A DNA stretch of 64,000 nt from Mesobacillus maritimus (GCF_019749255.1 NZ_JACWFH010000007.1:124001-188000), one strand, 5' to 3'. Shown: positions 35,329 through 45,376, counted from the stretch's first letter. The notes: generated by a model from the letters alone, not told the origin. Numbers and translations are program-made.

Positions 35329-37266
35329 ATGAAGGAATGGTTTGCGAAAGACAGGTTGTTAAATAGTTTTTTAGGGTTTTTCTTTATTGCTGTTTTTCTA
35401 TTATGGATGAAAACTTACATCGTCCAGATTTCTCAGTTTCATTTAGGAATTGAAAATTCAATTCAGCAATTTTTGTTGTTTTTCAATCCATTAGGATCAA
35501 GTGTATTATTCTTAGGATTTGCGTTTTTCTTTAAAGAGAAGAAAAAGTATAAATGGTTAATGGTTCTGTACTTTTTAATGTCAGTTCTTCTATATGCAAA
35601 TGTGTTATATTATCGTTTTTTTAACGATTTTATCACGCTTCCTACGTTAACGCAGACACAAAATTTTGGAGATGTTAGTAGCAGTATTGCTACGCTCTTA
35701 AAACCGTATGACCTCTTGTTTTTTGTGGATTGGTTTTTGCTAATGGGTCTCCTTGCTTCTAAAAAAATTCGATTAGAGGCTATAAACCTAACACGAAAGA
35801 AAGTTGCTAGCGTCTTTTTGTTGGGATTAGGGATTTCTTCGCTTAATCTTGCTATTGCCGAAGTAGACCGCCCTGAGCTATTAACAAGAGGATTTGATCG
35901 AAATTACATTGTTAAATATTTAGGAATGTACAACTACACCATTTATGATACGGTCCAAAGTACCAAAGCATCCGCTCAAAGGGTATTGGCAAAAAGTGAT
36001 GATATTACAGAGGTTATTAACTATACAAAGTCTAATCAAGCTACCCCAAACCCAGAATATTTTGGTGTTGGAAAAGACATGAATGTGATTTATGTTCATA
36101 TGGAATCAATTCAAAACTTTTTGATTGATTATGAACTTCATGGGGAAGAAGTAACTCCTTTCTTAAACTCCTTAACTAGAGAGGAGAATATGCTGTATTT
36201 TGATAACTTCTTCCATCAAACGGCACAAGGAAAAACTTCGGATGCTGAATTTATGATCTCAAATTCATTATATGGGTTGGCTCAAGGGTCTGCTTTTACA
36301 ACAAAAGGGTTAAATACGTACCAGAGTGCACCAGCAATCCTAGGGCAACAAGGATATACTTCTGCTGTGTTCCATGGGAACAACGGGACCTTTTGGAACC
36401 GTGACGAAATCTATAAATCAATGGGATATGATCATTTTTTTGATTCTAGTTTTTATGATATGAATGAAGTAGATATGGCAGAATACGGATTGATGGATAA
36501 ACCATTCTTTGAGCAGTCCATTCCTTACTTGGAATCCTTGCCTCAGCCGTTCTATGCAAAATTAATAACAGTTACACACCATTACCCATTCAAATTACCT
36601 GAAGAAGAAGCAACCATTGCACCTCACACTACAGGGAATAAAACAGTCGATAATTATTTTCAAACAGCTCGATATGCAGATGAGGCGTTAGAGCAATTCT
36701 TTGATTATTTGAAGGAATCAGGCTTATATGAGAATAGCATTATCATAATGTACGGGGACCATTACGGAATATCTAATAATCATAATAAGGCGATGGAGCA
36801 GGTAATTGGGAAAGAAATAACAGCTTTTGAAAGTGCTGGATTGCAGCGTACCCCGTTGCTTATCCATGTACCTGGCATCAAGGGCAAGGTCATTCATGAA
36901 TATAGTGGCCAAATTGATCTACTTCCTACACTTCTGCATCTTCTCGGAATGGATACCAAAAAATACGTTCATTTTGGAACAGATTTATTATCAGAACAAC
37001 ATGATGATGTTATTCCTTTCCGTAACGGAGATTTTGTTAGTTCAAAGTATACGCTAGCAGATGGAAAGTTCTATGATACTACAACAGGAGAATTCATAGC
37101 TGAAGATCAAATAGAAGAAGCGAAAAAATATCAGGATATGGTGAAACGGAAACTAGACCTTTCTGATAAAGTTGTGAACGGAGACTTGCTCCGTTTTTAC
37201 ACCCCTAAGGGTTTCGAACCTGTTGATAGAGAAAGTTACAACTACCAAGATGAAGAACAGCAATAG
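35329..37266 (+). CDS. ltaS: Lipoteichoic acid synthase family sulfatase
   Basis: A 645-aa membrane phosphatase/transferase that polymerises glycerol-phosphate (LTA synthase or primase; Bacillus has several paralogues). Five N-terminal membrane helices (first 190 residues) precede an extracellular sulfatase-fold domain. The catalytic T303 lies in QGKTSDAEFM, with metal ligands in VHMESIQNF and GDHYGISNNH. ATG 35329 follows AGAAGGG; earlier in-frame starts lack a site. Which paralogue (LtaS, YfnI, YqgS, YvgJ type) cannot be settled by eye. Confidence 0.9.
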   Translation: MKEWFAKDRLLNSFLGFFFIAVFLLWMKTYIVQISQFHLGIENSIQQFLLFFNPLGSSVLFLGFAFFFKEKKKYKWLMVLYFLMSVLLYANVLYYRFFNDFITLPTLTQTQNFGDVSSSIATLLKPYDLLFFVDWFLLMGLLASKKIRLEAINLTRKKVASVFLLGLGISSLNLAIAEVDRPELLTRGFDRNYIVKYLGMYNYTIYDTVQSTKASAQRVLAKSDDITEVINYTKSNQATPNPEYFGVGKDMNVIYVHMESIQNFLIDYELHGEEVTPFLNSLTREENMLYFDNFFHQTAQGKTSDAEFMISNSLYGLAQGSAFTTKGLNTYQSAPAILGQQGYTSAVFHGNNGTFWNRDEIYKSMGYDHFFDSSFYDMNEVDMAEYGLMDKPFFEQSIPYLESLPQPFYAKLITVTHHYPFKLPEEEATIAPHTTGNKTVDNYFQTARYADEALEQFFDYLKESGLYENSIIIMYGDHYGISNNHNKAMEQVIGKEITAFESAGLQRTPLLIHVPGIKGKVIHEYSGQIDLLPTLLHLLGMDTKKYVHFGTDLLSEQHDDVIPFRNGDFVSSKYTLADGKFYDTTTGEFIAEDQIEEAKKYQDMVKRKLDLSDKVVNGDLLRFYTPKGFEPVDRESYNYQDEEQQ

Positions 37267-37267
37267 C

Positions 37268-37303
37268 AAAAAAGTGAGTACCTGCGTAGGTACTCACTTT
37301 TTT
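37268..37303. terminator. Bidirectional terminator after ltaS-like gene
   Basis: Perfect 16-bp stem AAAAAAGTGAGTACCT/AGGTACTCACTTTTTT with a 4-nt loop between convergent genes. Confidence 0.93.
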
Positions 37304-37318
37304 CGTACTCAACGGATG

Positions 37319-37552
37319 TTAAGCTTGTTTCTTCTTTTGTTTCTTCATTAGAATATACTCGAACATAGACTTCCCAATATATATAATGATGAGCGAAAAA
37401 AATATGACAAATTCTACAGGTTCCATAACAGCTAATGGAGTAAAAGCATTTCGTAGGGATGTTCTCAGGTCAAACCCTATTAAAAGGTCAATCCCAAAAG
37501 AAAGTCCAATTAGAAACACTAAAATTAGTAAGGTACTGCCCCATATTTTCAT
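37319..37552 (-). CDS. Two-TM small protein, probable germinant-receptor D protein
   Basis: A 77-aa membrane protein with two helices (about residues 4-26 and 45-68) and a basic C-terminal tail (MKKQKKKQA). ATG 37552 follows TAGGTGA at 5 nt. It is divergent from, and next to, the GerA-type operon. Bacillus germinant receptor loci often carry 'D' genes coding 60-80 aa two-helix proteins (GerUD, GerKD) that modulate receptor function, and this gene fits in size, topology and place. The assignment is from context, not sequence identity. Confidence 0.68.
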   Translation of the reverse strand: MKIWGSTLLILVFLIGLSFGIDLLIGFDLRTSLRNAFTPLAVMEPVEFVIFFSLIIIYIGKSMFEYILMKKQKKKQA

Positions 37553-37674
37553 TTCAATCACCTACCCTATGTTACCCCTATTTTAAAAAGGATATTCAGA
37601 CATATGTGGTTTAGGAGGAATATTTAGGTATGGTTTAGGAAAAATTGTAAAAAACGGAAAGGTCCTGAATCAAC

Positions 37675-39309
37675 ATGCCTTCATTTTTTAAACTTAGCCA
37701 ACGCAAAAAATTAAGGTCAAAAGTAAAAAAACAAAAAGAAGATCCAATGAAGGTGGATGAATTAACGGAACCTATTTATCCTTTATTGGAAGATCAATTG
37801 TCTTTTATCAAAAGAAAAACAGGTAACAGTGCAGATGTCGTAGTACGTAAAGCATCCTTCGATGAAAAACTCGGAATAAAAACAGCGGTTGTCTATGTAG
37901 AAGGAATCTCTAATAGTCAATCTATCAATGAATTTTTAATTCAGTCTATTATAATGAATCGCGAGTTACACCGAAAATCTCCAGAAAAAGATCCCTTTGA
38001 TATATTAAAAGAAGAAATTGTCGCTTTGGGAGATGTCAAAATTCATCTTGATTGGGACGGAGTTTTTCAATCATTAATGTCGGGTGAAACCATCGTATTA
38101 GTTGATGGATGTTCCAAAGCCCTGAGTGCAAGTACAAGGGGTGGTGAACAAAGGTCAATCGAGGAGCCAGGAAGCCAGGTAACGGTTCGGGGTCCAAGAG
38201 ATGGGTTCACGGAGTCAATAGGGACTAATATTTCATTGGTACGCCGAAGGATACAAAACCCAAATCTTTGGGTGGAGACAATGAAGATTGGAACAGTAAC
38301 CAAAACAGACGTTTCCTTAGTTTACATTAAGGGGATTGCCAAAGAAGACATCGTTAATGAAGTTCGTAGTCGTTTAAAACGAATAGAAATAGACAGTATC
38401 CTTGAATCCGGGTACATTGAACAATTGATTGAAGATGAAAGCTTTACAACGTTTCCGACCTTTTATTATACAGAAAGGCCAGACATCGTTGCAGGGAATT
38501 TACTAGAAGGTCGTGTTTCTATCATGGTTAATGGAACACCCTTTGCTTTAATTGCACCAACTGTGTTTATTCAATTCTTTCAATCGGTTGAGGATTACTA
38601 TAGTCGCGCATACCTTGCCACTTCGTTGCGTTTTTTGCGAATTTTAATTTTTTTTATTTCAATTATTGCTCCAGCAAGTTATATAGCAGGTACGACATTC
38701 CATCAAGAAATGATCCCAACCCAATTATTGATTGCGATTGCGGCTCAACGTGAAACTGTACCTTTTCCGGCATTTGTCGAAGCCCTGATTATGGAAGTTG
38801 CTTTTGAAATTCTTAGAGAGGCAGGAGTTCGAATGCCTAGAGCCGTTGGATCTGCCATTTCAATTGTGGGGGCACTTGTAATTGGTCAAGCAGCCGTTCA
38901 AGCGGGGATTGTGTCACCGGCCATGGTCATTATCGTAGCAATTACAGCGATTGCAAACTTTGCTACACCTTCATTCGCGGTTGCGATTTCAGCCAGAATT
39001 ATTCGTTTTCTGTTCATGGTTGTGGCGGCTACATTTGGTTTTTATGGAATTATATTAGGCATTTTAGTTTTGGCGATTCATTTGACAAGTCTTCGCTCAT
39101 TTGGCGTCCCTTATTTTGCACCGTTGGCCCCTCTAGTTCCTTCTGGCCTTGGGGATTCCGTCGTTCGGACACCTATGTGGGCATTGAAGAAGAGGCCATC
39201 GCTCATTGCAAACAAACAAAATCAAACGCGAATGGGGAAGAACCAGCATCCGAGGCCTAATAAAAGCCGTGGAATGGTTCCCCGTCATCCACAGGAGGAT
39301 CAAGAATGA
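37675..39309 (+). CDS. gerAA: Spore germination receptor A subunit
   Basis: A 544-aa GerAA/GerKA family protein of the spore inner membrane. A long hydrophilic N-terminal domain with VYVEGISNSQSINEFLIQS, GDVKIHLDWDGVFQSLMSGETIVLVDG and RGPRDGFTESIGTNISLVRRRI precedes a five-helix membrane region, then a basic tail (NKSRGMVPRHP). These are the standard motifs. It overlaps the next gene by 4 bp. The gene symbol is generic: which receptor type and germinant cannot be told. Transcription is expected from a SigG promoter, though I could not place one with confidence. Confidence 0.93.
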   Translation: MPSFFKLSQRKKLRSKVKKQKEDPMKVDELTEPIYPLLEDQLSFIKRKTGNSADVVVRKASFDEKLGIKTAVVYVEGISNSQSINEFLIQSIIMNRELHRKSPEKDPFDILKEEIVALGDVKIHLDWDGVFQSLMSGETIVLVDGCSKALSASTRGGEQRSIEEPGSQVTVRGPRDGFTESIGTNISLVRRRIQNPNLWVETMKIGTVTKTDVSLVYIKGIAKEDIVNEVRSRLKRIEIDSILESGYIEQLIEDESFTTFPTFYYTERPDIVAGNLLEGRVSIMVNGTPFALIAPTVFIQFFQSVEDYYSRAYLATSLRFLRILIFFISIIAPASYIAGTTFHQEMIPTQLLIAIAAQRETVPFPAFVEALIMEVAFEILREAGVRMPRAVGSAISIVGALVIGQAAVQAGIVSPAMVIIVAITAIANFATPSFAVAISARIIRFLFMVVAATFGFYGIILGILVLAIHLTSLRSFGVPYFAPLAPLVPSGLGDSVVRTPMWALKKRPSLIANKQNQTRMGKNQHPRPNKSRGMVPRHPQEDQE

Positions 39310-40514
39310 AACGTAACTATCTCATTCTTACTCTACACCTTATTTTATGTGTGCTCCTTTCTGGCTGCTGGAGCAAAAAAGAGCTGACAGATTTAGCGAT
39401 TATCTCCGCTATGGGCCTAGACCTTAACGACAAAGGGGAGTATGTGTCCACCCTACAGGTCATCAATCCTTCAAATGTTGCAGGAGGTTTGCAGGGGGGG
39501 GGAGGGAGTAAAGGCCCCCCTGTTACTGTTTATACGGCAACGGGGAGCAATATCATTGAAGTTAATCAAGTAGCATCAACAAAATTACCAAGAAGACGTT
39601 ATTATGCTCACACAAATCTTCTAGTAATAGGAGAAGAGCTAGCTAGAAAAGAAGGAATTGATAACATCCTAGATGCTTTTGAACGCAACCCGGAATTTCG
39701 GATGACAGCTGTCATTATTATTGCACAGGGTGCAAAAGCTTCAGATTTATTGAAAGTCATGACCCCAGTTGATAAGATTCCCGCTAATAAAATCATAAAA
39801 AATTTAAAGTTTACTGAAGAGCAATGGGGCGAGTTTTTTACCATAAATCTACAAAATGCCATAAAAGATTTAACCACTACAGGTAAATCAACGGTTATTA
39901 CAGGGTTTTCTGTATCAGGTTCACCGGAACAAGGAAAAAAGCTAGAAAACATTCAAGATAGTGACCCAGAGACAACTATAGGCGCAACTGGCCTTGGAAT
40001 TTTTAAAGAAGGAAAACTAATCAATTGGTTCGAAGGCAAAACAGCTAGAGGGACTGGATGGATTCTCCATAAGGTAAAAAATACAGGAATTAGTTTCAGT
40101 TGGATGGATAAAGAGGATGCTGTTGTATATCAAATTATTCGTGAACAAACCAATAGTATTCCGAAGATAAAAAAGGGGAAACCACATATTACGATTGAAG
40201 TCAAAGCAGAAGGCAATATTATGGAGTTAAGGATGCCAGCCGATTTAATGGACCCACTTGTACTCTTGAAAATGGAAAAAGAAATAGAAAAAACAATAAA
40301 AGATGAACTTTTATTAGCTGTAGAGGAGGCAAAAAAGAATAAGACAGATATCTTTGGATTTGGTGAAGCATTTCACCAATCATACCCAAAAGACTGGGAG
40401 AAGCTGAAGGAGGGGTGGCATGATGTACATTTTCCTGAACTAGCTGTAGATGTGAAGGTAGACGCGTATATTCGCCGAACCGGCTTACGAAACAATGCGA
40501 ATGAGTTGCAATAG
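39306..40514 (+). CDS. gerAC: Spore germination receptor C subunit (lipoprotein)
   Basis: A 402-aa Ger(x)C family lipoprotein. The signal peptide ends in LLSGC with lipidated Cys21, followed by WSKKELTDLAIISAMGLDL, the usual start of GerC proteins. Later segments RRRYYAHTNLLVIGEELARKEGI and GLGIFKEGKLINWFEG also fit. It lies second in the operon (A-C-B order), with an ATGA overlap to gerAA, so the subunits are made together. Confidence 0.92.
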   Translation: MKRNYLILTLHLILCVLLSGCWSKKELTDLAIISAMGLDLNDKGEYVSTLQVINPSNVAGGLQGGGGSKGPPVTVYTATGSNIIEVNQVASTKLPRRRYYAHTNLLVIGEELARKEGIDNILDAFERNPEFRMTAVIIIAQGAKASDLLKVMTPVDKIPANKIIKNLKFTEEQWGEFFTINLQNAIKDLTTTGKSTVITGFSVSGSPEQGKKLENIQDSDPETTIGATGLGIFKEGKLINWFEGKTARGTGWILHKVKNTGISFSWMDKEDAVVYQIIREQTNSIPKIKKGKPHITIEVKAEGNIMELRMPADLMDPLVLLKMEKEIEKTIKDELLLAVEEAKKNKTDIFGFGEAFHQSYPKDWEKLKEGWHDVHFPELAVDVKVDAYIRRTGLRNNANELQ

Positions 40515-40548
40515 GAAGATGATTGCTCAAGAAGGATGTTGAAGAAAT

Positions 40549-41691
40549 ATGGAAAAGGCAAAAATTGGTGCTTATCAGCTCTTTGTCCTAATATTATTGT
40601 TTGAACTTGGTAGTGCGGTTTTAGTACCAATTGCAATTGAAGCAAAACGAGATGCCTGGCTTGCCATCCTTCTTGGGATGGTAGGTGGGATTCTTTTGTT
40701 TTTTGTATATTATCGGTTATATCGTTTTTACCCAAAGCTCGTTCTAACAGAATATATAGAAAAGCTTGTTGGGAAAATCCTAGGGAAAATTCTATCCTTT
40801 TGCTATATCCTTTTCTTTGCCTATAGTGCAGCTAGGGTACTTCGTGATTTTGGCGAAATGCTGCTTACTTATGCTTATGTAAATACCCCTTTGTTCATCG
40901 TCAATACCTTATTAATTTTGGTGATTATTTATGCCATCCAAAAGGGGATTGAGGTATTAGCCAGAACAGGAGAGCTTTTTTTTATCCTTTTATACCTCCT
41001 AGCAATCACCGGATTTTTATTATTGATTTTTTCAGGTCTTTTTGATCTTAAACAATTAAAACCTTTTTTGGAGGATGGGTGGGGATTAGTCTTAAAAGTA
41101 GTTGCCAGCCAAACCTTATATGTCCCTTTTGGGGAGGCAATAGTGTTTGCGATGATCTTTCCATACTTAAAAGATAGTAAAAAGATAAAAATTGCTGGGG
41201 TTTGCGGAATTCTGTTAAGCGGAATTAATTTAGCTTTGGTTATGGCAATTAATATTAGTGTACTTGGGATTGATTTAGCGTCACGTTCACAGTTTCCATT
41301 ATTATCGACAGTTCAAAGCATTCAAATTGCTGAATTTCTAGAACGTCTGGATGTCTTTTTTATGGTTTCGATGGTCATTGGAATCTTTTTTAAAGTAAGT
41401 CTATACTTTTATGCGGCTGTATCAGCGACAACCATATTATTTAAAATCAAGGAACCATCCAAACTGGTTTATCCCATGGGGCTTGCCATCCTTTTTATGT
41501 CAATTACGATTGCAAATAGCTACTCAGAACACATAAAGGAAGGACTTATTGTAACGACGAGGTTTTTGCACCCATTCTTCTTGGTGGTTATCCCGGTCAT
41601 TCTGTTGGGGATCGCATATTTTAAAAATTGGGGTAGGAAACGGAAGTCACAAAATGGAGCTAAAAATGCGAGTATGAGCCAAAAAGGATAG
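40549..41691 (+). CDS. gerAB: Spore germination receptor B subunit
   Basis: A 380-aa GerAB family protein (amino-acid permease fold) with about ten membrane helices; this subunit binds the nutrient germinant. The N-terminus KIGAYQLFVLILLFELGSAVLVPIA and the later FGEAIVFAMIFPYLKD fit the family. ATG 40549 follows AAGAAGGATGTTG. It is the last gene of the A-C-B operon. Confidence 0.92.
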   Translation: MEKAKIGAYQLFVLILLFELGSAVLVPIAIEAKRDAWLAILLGMVGGILLFFVYYRLYRFYPKLVLTEYIEKLVGKILGKILSFCYILFFAYSAARVLRDFGEMLLTYAYVNTPLFIVNTLLILVIIYAIQKGIEVLARTGELFFILLYLLAITGFLLLIFSGLFDLKQLKPFLEDGWGLVLKVVASQTLYVPFGEAIVFAMIFPYLKDSKKIKIAGVCGILLSGINLALVMAINISVLGIDLASRSQFPLLSTVQSIQIAEFLERLDVFFMVSMVIGIFFKVSLYFYAAVSATTILFKIKEPSKLVYPMGLAILFMSITIANSYSEHIKEGLIVTTRFLHPFFLVVIPVILLGIAYFKNWGRKRKSQNGAKNASMSQKG

Positions 41692-41739
41692 TTGTAACTA
41701 GCTGTTCATTTTTTTACTCATTTTCCGGCGACCAAGGGA

Positions 41740-41768
41740 ATTATGATAAAATGACTTTATATCATAAT
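41740..41768. promoter_or_regulatory. Inverted repeat just before DUF4145 gene
   Basis: ATTATGATA (41740-41748) and TATCATAAT (41760-41768) form a perfect 9-bp inverted repeat with an 11-bp spacer, ending 2 bp before the GGAGG site. An operator or 5'-UTR hairpin is possible; it also covers a possible -10 (GATAAA). Confidence 0.5.
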
Positions 41769-41782
41769 CGGAGGAAAAATAA

Positions 41783-43336
41783 ATGGATAGAGAGTCATCA
41801 TTCTTTTATAGTTTTTTAGAACCCATTTCGAAAGAACTTGCTCTGTTAGCAAAAGAATTAGAAAATAGTATTTTTACAAGTCCAAGGACGATGTTAACAC
41901 ATTCTCGTGTCTTTATTGAAAATATTTTAGAACAGGTGATCATGAAGGAACAATTGCCTGATGAACCTCGAACAAGCTTAAAAGAGCGGCTGGATTGGTT
42001 AAATGAAAAAGGATATTTAATACCCGATATTCGTGATGCATTTCATAAAGTAAGAAGGATTGGCAACCAGGCAGCTCACGATGCTAGGAGGTTCCGCTAT
42101 TCAGAAGCACTGTTATCTTGGGAAGCTTTGTATGAGATTGTCAAGTGGTATGTTGAAGTATATGGGCCAGTTGAAGTGATTGTTCCTGATTATCAAGATC
42201 CAGCTCCACAAATGGAACACGGATATGATATGGGAGAGCTTGAAGTAAGACTAAAGTCACTCGAGGAATTATTAAAAGTCCCCCTTCAACAGACTAGCGG
42301 GACACAAGAATTCGAAGAGGTTGCAGTGACGGTGGAGGCACTGTCTATGATTGAAACAAAGGAAATCCCAGGGTTTACTTCGGTTCGTACGCTGAGTTTT
42401 CGAGGTCAAATGCTTGATGTTCCTTATTTTTTGCGCGATACTTTCCTCTTACCTCAGCGATTTGATAAATCCGAAACCTACTTGATTCGGTTAGGAGCTG
42501 AGCAGCAAGCGCGAATTATGAGTGAGTTGCCTAAGAATTTAGAGGGTCTGCATAAATTTGTCAAAAGGTATAGTGAAAAAAATACAGAGATCTTTTTTAA
42601 AGAGTTGAAAACGTTCATTGAAGAGGAAAAAGCGCGTAGACAGCTTACTATTAACACCCCCGGAGAATTGTTTTTCTTCTATAAAGACAAGCACATCATT
42701 GTAACGGAAGAACTCTCTAAGGTTCCACTCACTTCAAAAGAATTTACCGGTATCCCTAGTCTGCTACGTCAATTGAACGCTAATCAAGTTGAAGTTGTAG
42801 GGCAACTTCCGAAAGAATTGGTGGTTCTTGCAAAGTATGAAAATGTAGGCGTAGGAACTGTAGAAAAGCTCTTTGAGCAATTAAAGAACAAGGTTGAAAC
42901 AACTCAAGTAATTAGCAATCGAGAGGAGATAACTCAAGAAACCCATAGGGCAAATAAAAAGTGGGAATCTCTCTTTTTAAATGTAAAGCATAACGACGGG
43001 ATTACGGTCATCCGTGGTGAGAGTGTCCCTGCCATCTGGAAAGAGGCGTTAACGTGGATTGAAGCTCAAAATCTACATCTCCACGAATTCGTGAAAGAGG
43101 GAATTATTCTTGGTTCAACGGATAACGGAAACCGTTATGCAATCGCTTTAAATCCAGTCCATAAAAATAACCGTAGTTTTGCACAAATGCATACCTATAA
43201 ATCTAGTTTAACTGGAGATATCTATTATCTTGAAACCAAAATCAATCCTCGCTCAGGCTTAGAGACACTAAGAAAAATCTTCGGCATGCTCGGAGTGCAA
43301 GTGAGCATTCCGTTGTTAGATGAACTGTCTGAATGA
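41783..43336 (+). CDS. DUF4145/HEPN-like N-terminal domain protein
   Basis: A 517-aa cytosolic protein. Residues 1-130 look like a DUF4145-type helical bundle with the segment KVRRIGNQAAHDARR; R92-x6-H99 fits the Rx4-6H pattern of HEPN RNases and of the helical domain in some restriction enzymes. The middle (about 200-300) and the C-terminal half (IVTEELSKVPLTSKEFTGIPSL.., WESLFLNVKHNDGITVIRGE..) are not recognised. ATG 41783 follows GGAGG. It stands alone with a palindrome at its ribosome site. A role in RNA metabolism or phage defence is speculative. Confidence 0.7.
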   Translation: MDRESSFFYSFLEPISKELALLAKELENSIFTSPRTMLTHSRVFIENILEQVIMKEQLPDEPRTSLKERLDWLNEKGYLIPDIRDAFHKVRRIGNQAAHDARRFRYSEALLSWEALYEIVKWYVEVYGPVEVIVPDYQDPAPQMEHGYDMGELEVRLKSLEELLKVPLQQTSGTQEFEEVAVTVEALSMIETKEIPGFTSVRTLSFRGQMLDVPYFLRDTFLLPQRFDKSETYLIRLGAEQQARIMSELPKNLEGLHKFVKRYSEKNTEIFFKELKTFIEEEKARRQLTINTPGELFFFYKDKHIIVTEELSKVPLTSKEFTGIPSLLRQLNANQVEVVGQLPKELVVLAKYENVGVGTVEKLFEQLKNKVETTQVISNREEITQETHRANKKWESLFLNVKHNDGITVIRGESVPAIWKEALTWIEAQNLHLHEFVKEGIILGSTDNGNRYAIALNPVHKNNRSFAQMHTYKSSLTGDIYYLETKINPRSGLETLRKIFGMLGVQVSIPLLDELSE

Positions 43337-43454
43337 TTCTTCGTTCGAACCGGAAAAATAAGATAAAAAAAAAACAGACTTTGCTCACACTTGGGAAGTT
43401 TTGTAAAATATATTTTAAATATCTTTGGAATATAAGTAACGTTTGTCACCACAA

Positions 43455-43490
43455 GGGGAGGCTGGAGTGAAAATTTTACCAGCCTCTTTT
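43455..43490 (+). terminator. Terminator after DUF4145 gene
   Basis: GAGGCTGG/CCAGCCTC with a 13-nt loop followed by TTTTCC; about 120 bp after the stop. Confidence 0.75.
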
Positions 43491-43572
43491 CCATGGTTAA
43501 GCATTAAAGTTTGTTTCGCTTATAGCAATTGTTATGATAGTACATGACTTTATATAGAAAGGACTTTTTTCA

Positions 43573-44574
43573 TTGGCAAATATTCAGATACCTGTTTCTG
43601 TTTTAAATTTAGCTCCTATCCGCGAAGGCCAAGGTCCGAAAGATGCAATCGATGCAATGGTGGACCTTGCACAGGCTACGGAAAAAATGGGGTATAAACG
43701 ATATTGGATAGCAGAACATCATAACACTCCAACATTGGTAAGTTCGGCGACCTCCATTTTAATTAAACATACTTTAGAACACACTGAATCCATTCGTGTT
43801 GGTTCGGGAGGAGTGATGCTTCCAAATCACTCACCGCTAGTTGTTGCTGAACAGTTTGGGACAATGGCAACGATTTACCCGAACCGGTTGGACCTTGGTC
43901 TTGGCCGTGCACCTGGAACAGATATGATGACAGCCAGTGCATTGAGACGATCTCAGAATGATTCAGTTTATACTTTTCCAGATGATGTTCAATCATTACT
44001 CACCTATTTTGGGACAGAAGATCAGCAGGATTATGTCAAAGCATATCCTGGAGTTGGTACAAATGTTCCACTTTATATCCTTGGTTCTTCTACTGATTCT
44101 GCGTATTTAGCAGCTAGCCTGGGCTTGCCATATGTGTTTGCTTCTCATTTTGCGCCTAAATATATGGATCAAGCGATTTCGATTTATCGGAGCCGATTTA
44201 AGCCTTCAGCGTACTTGGATCAACCGTATATGATTGTCTGCTTGAATGTAATTGCGGCAGAGAGTGATCAAGAAGCTAAATTACAATCCACTACGATGCA
44301 ACAGTTTTTCCTTAATGTTGTCCGTGGTTCGCAAATGTTCCTCCAACCACCTGTTGAAAATATGGATTCAGTTTGGAACCCAATGGAAAAAGAAATGGCA
44401 ACTTCAATGTCAAGTGTCACCTTAATGGGAAGCAAAGAAACGGTCACTGAACAATTAATCGGATTCCAAGAAAATTACAATGTTGATGAACTCATGGCTG
44501 TGTCGTATATATACGATCAAGACAAGCAAAAACAATCTTATCAAATCCTTAAAGATATTGTTGATGGAAGGTAA
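43573..44574 (+). CDS. LLM-class flavin-dependent oxidoreductase
   Basis: A 333-aa luciferase-like monooxygenase using reduced FMN. The family signature of the YceB/YhbW-like group is clear: [61 protein letters not shown] and [11 protein letters not shown]. The TTG start at 43573 follows AAAGGAC at a somewhat long spacing. Substrate unknown. Monocistronic. Confidence 0.9.
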   Translation: MANIQIPVSVLNLAPIREGQGPKDAIDAMVDLAQATEKMGYKRYWIAEHHNTPTLVSSATSILIKHTLEHTESIRVGSGGVMLPNHSPLVVAEQFGTMATIYPNRLDLGLGRAPGTDMMTASALRRSQNDSVYTFPDDVQSLLTYFGTEDQQDYVKAYPGVGTNVPLYILGSSTDSAYLAASLGLPYVFASHFAPKYMDQAISIYRSRFKPSAYLDQPYMIVCLNVIAAESDQEAKLQSTTMQQFFLNVVRGSQMFLQPPVENMDSVWNPMEKEMATSMSSVTLMGSKETVTEQLIGFQENYNVDELMAVSYIYDQDKQKQSYQILKDIVDGR

Positions 44575-44614
44575 GTGGATGGTGATATGCATCCTTTAAG
44601 TTTTAATATAGAAA

Positions 44615-44646
44615 GGGAAGCCATTGAGTTTATGGCTTCCCTTTTT
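44615..44646. terminator. Terminator between LLM and LapA genes
   Basis: GGGAAGCCAT/ATGGCTTCCC, 7-nt loop, T5. Confidence 0.85.
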
Positions 44647-44668
44647 GTATTCTATAAAATTCATTCAA

Positions 44669-45016
44669 TTAACTTGATTCGGGTTGGTCTTGTGAGTTGG
44701 CATTATTCTGTGATAACGCTTCATTCTTCTCTGATAAACTGGATTTTTGTTCTAATTCCTCAATTTTTTCTTCAAGGTGAATCTTCTCTTTGGAAAGTTG
44801 CTTCACTTTACGCTGCAACATAAAATTTCGGAAAAGGCCAATGGAGCCTACGATTAGTCCGCCTAATAAAGCAGAACCAAGGACAATTAAGATAAGTGGC
44901 AGATAAGCAGTGCCAAATACGTAATCCACTTTTACGGATTCCACGTTTACAACAGCAAATACTGCTACAATTAGCGCAAAGATTAACGCTAATATTAAAT
45001 TCCATTGTACTTTCAA
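44669..45016 (-). CDS. LapA-domain (DUF1049) membrane protein
   Basis: A 115-aa protein with two membrane helices (about residues 6-26 and 39-63), the second followed by a cytosolic coiled coil (QRKVKQLSKEKIHLEEKIEELEQKSS) and a polar tail. VNVESVKVDYVFG between the helices is typical of the LapA/DUF1049 family, linked to lipopolysaccharide or membrane assembly in other bacteria. The start is TTG 45016 with GGAGGAGAG upstream. Confidence 0.85.
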   Translation of the reverse strand: MKVQWNLILALIFALIVAVFAVVNVESVKVDYVFGTAYLPLILIVLGSALLGGLIVGSIGLFRNFMLQRKVKQLSKEKIHLEEKIEELEQKSSLSEKNEALSQNNANSQDQPESS

Positions 45017-45376
45017 GTAGCTCTCCTCCGTTTCTCTTCAATAATCTAATGAAAGTATTCCTTAGATTCAAACTCCCTAAAGGATCATTCTAAAGAATTC
45101 TTTCTATCTAAGTAACTTCATTCATAAAACTACATAGTAATATTTCTCCTTTATATTTCCACAATAGGATTGAAACAAACATATTCCGACTTAAAATCCA
45201 TCATTTCTACATAATCATGACCATAGCGAGATATAGTTTGTTACGAAAAAGTGTCAAACAGTGATATTTCTCACTACGTAGTAGACAATTAATTTTTAAA
45301 ATATAGATATAAATCAAAATTAGAAAGGAACTGAAGAAAGTAGTTCTCTAATTATGATAAAAGGGAGTGGTATAAT
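45017..45376. other. Intergenic region with a possible Fnr/Crp-type operator
   Basis: The stretch separates the LapA gene from the CuA lipoprotein gene. It contains AGTGA-TATTTC-TCACT (45260-45275), a near match to the Fnr/Crp half-site pattern TGTGA-N6-TCACA, about 100 bp before the lipoprotein start. No other gene is seen. Confidence 0.45.

Noticed and set aside
37586-37674. SigB- or SigG-type promoter for the ger operon
   Set aside because: Partial matches (GTTTAG with AGGTAT; GAATA without a CATnnTA partner) were not good enough to report.
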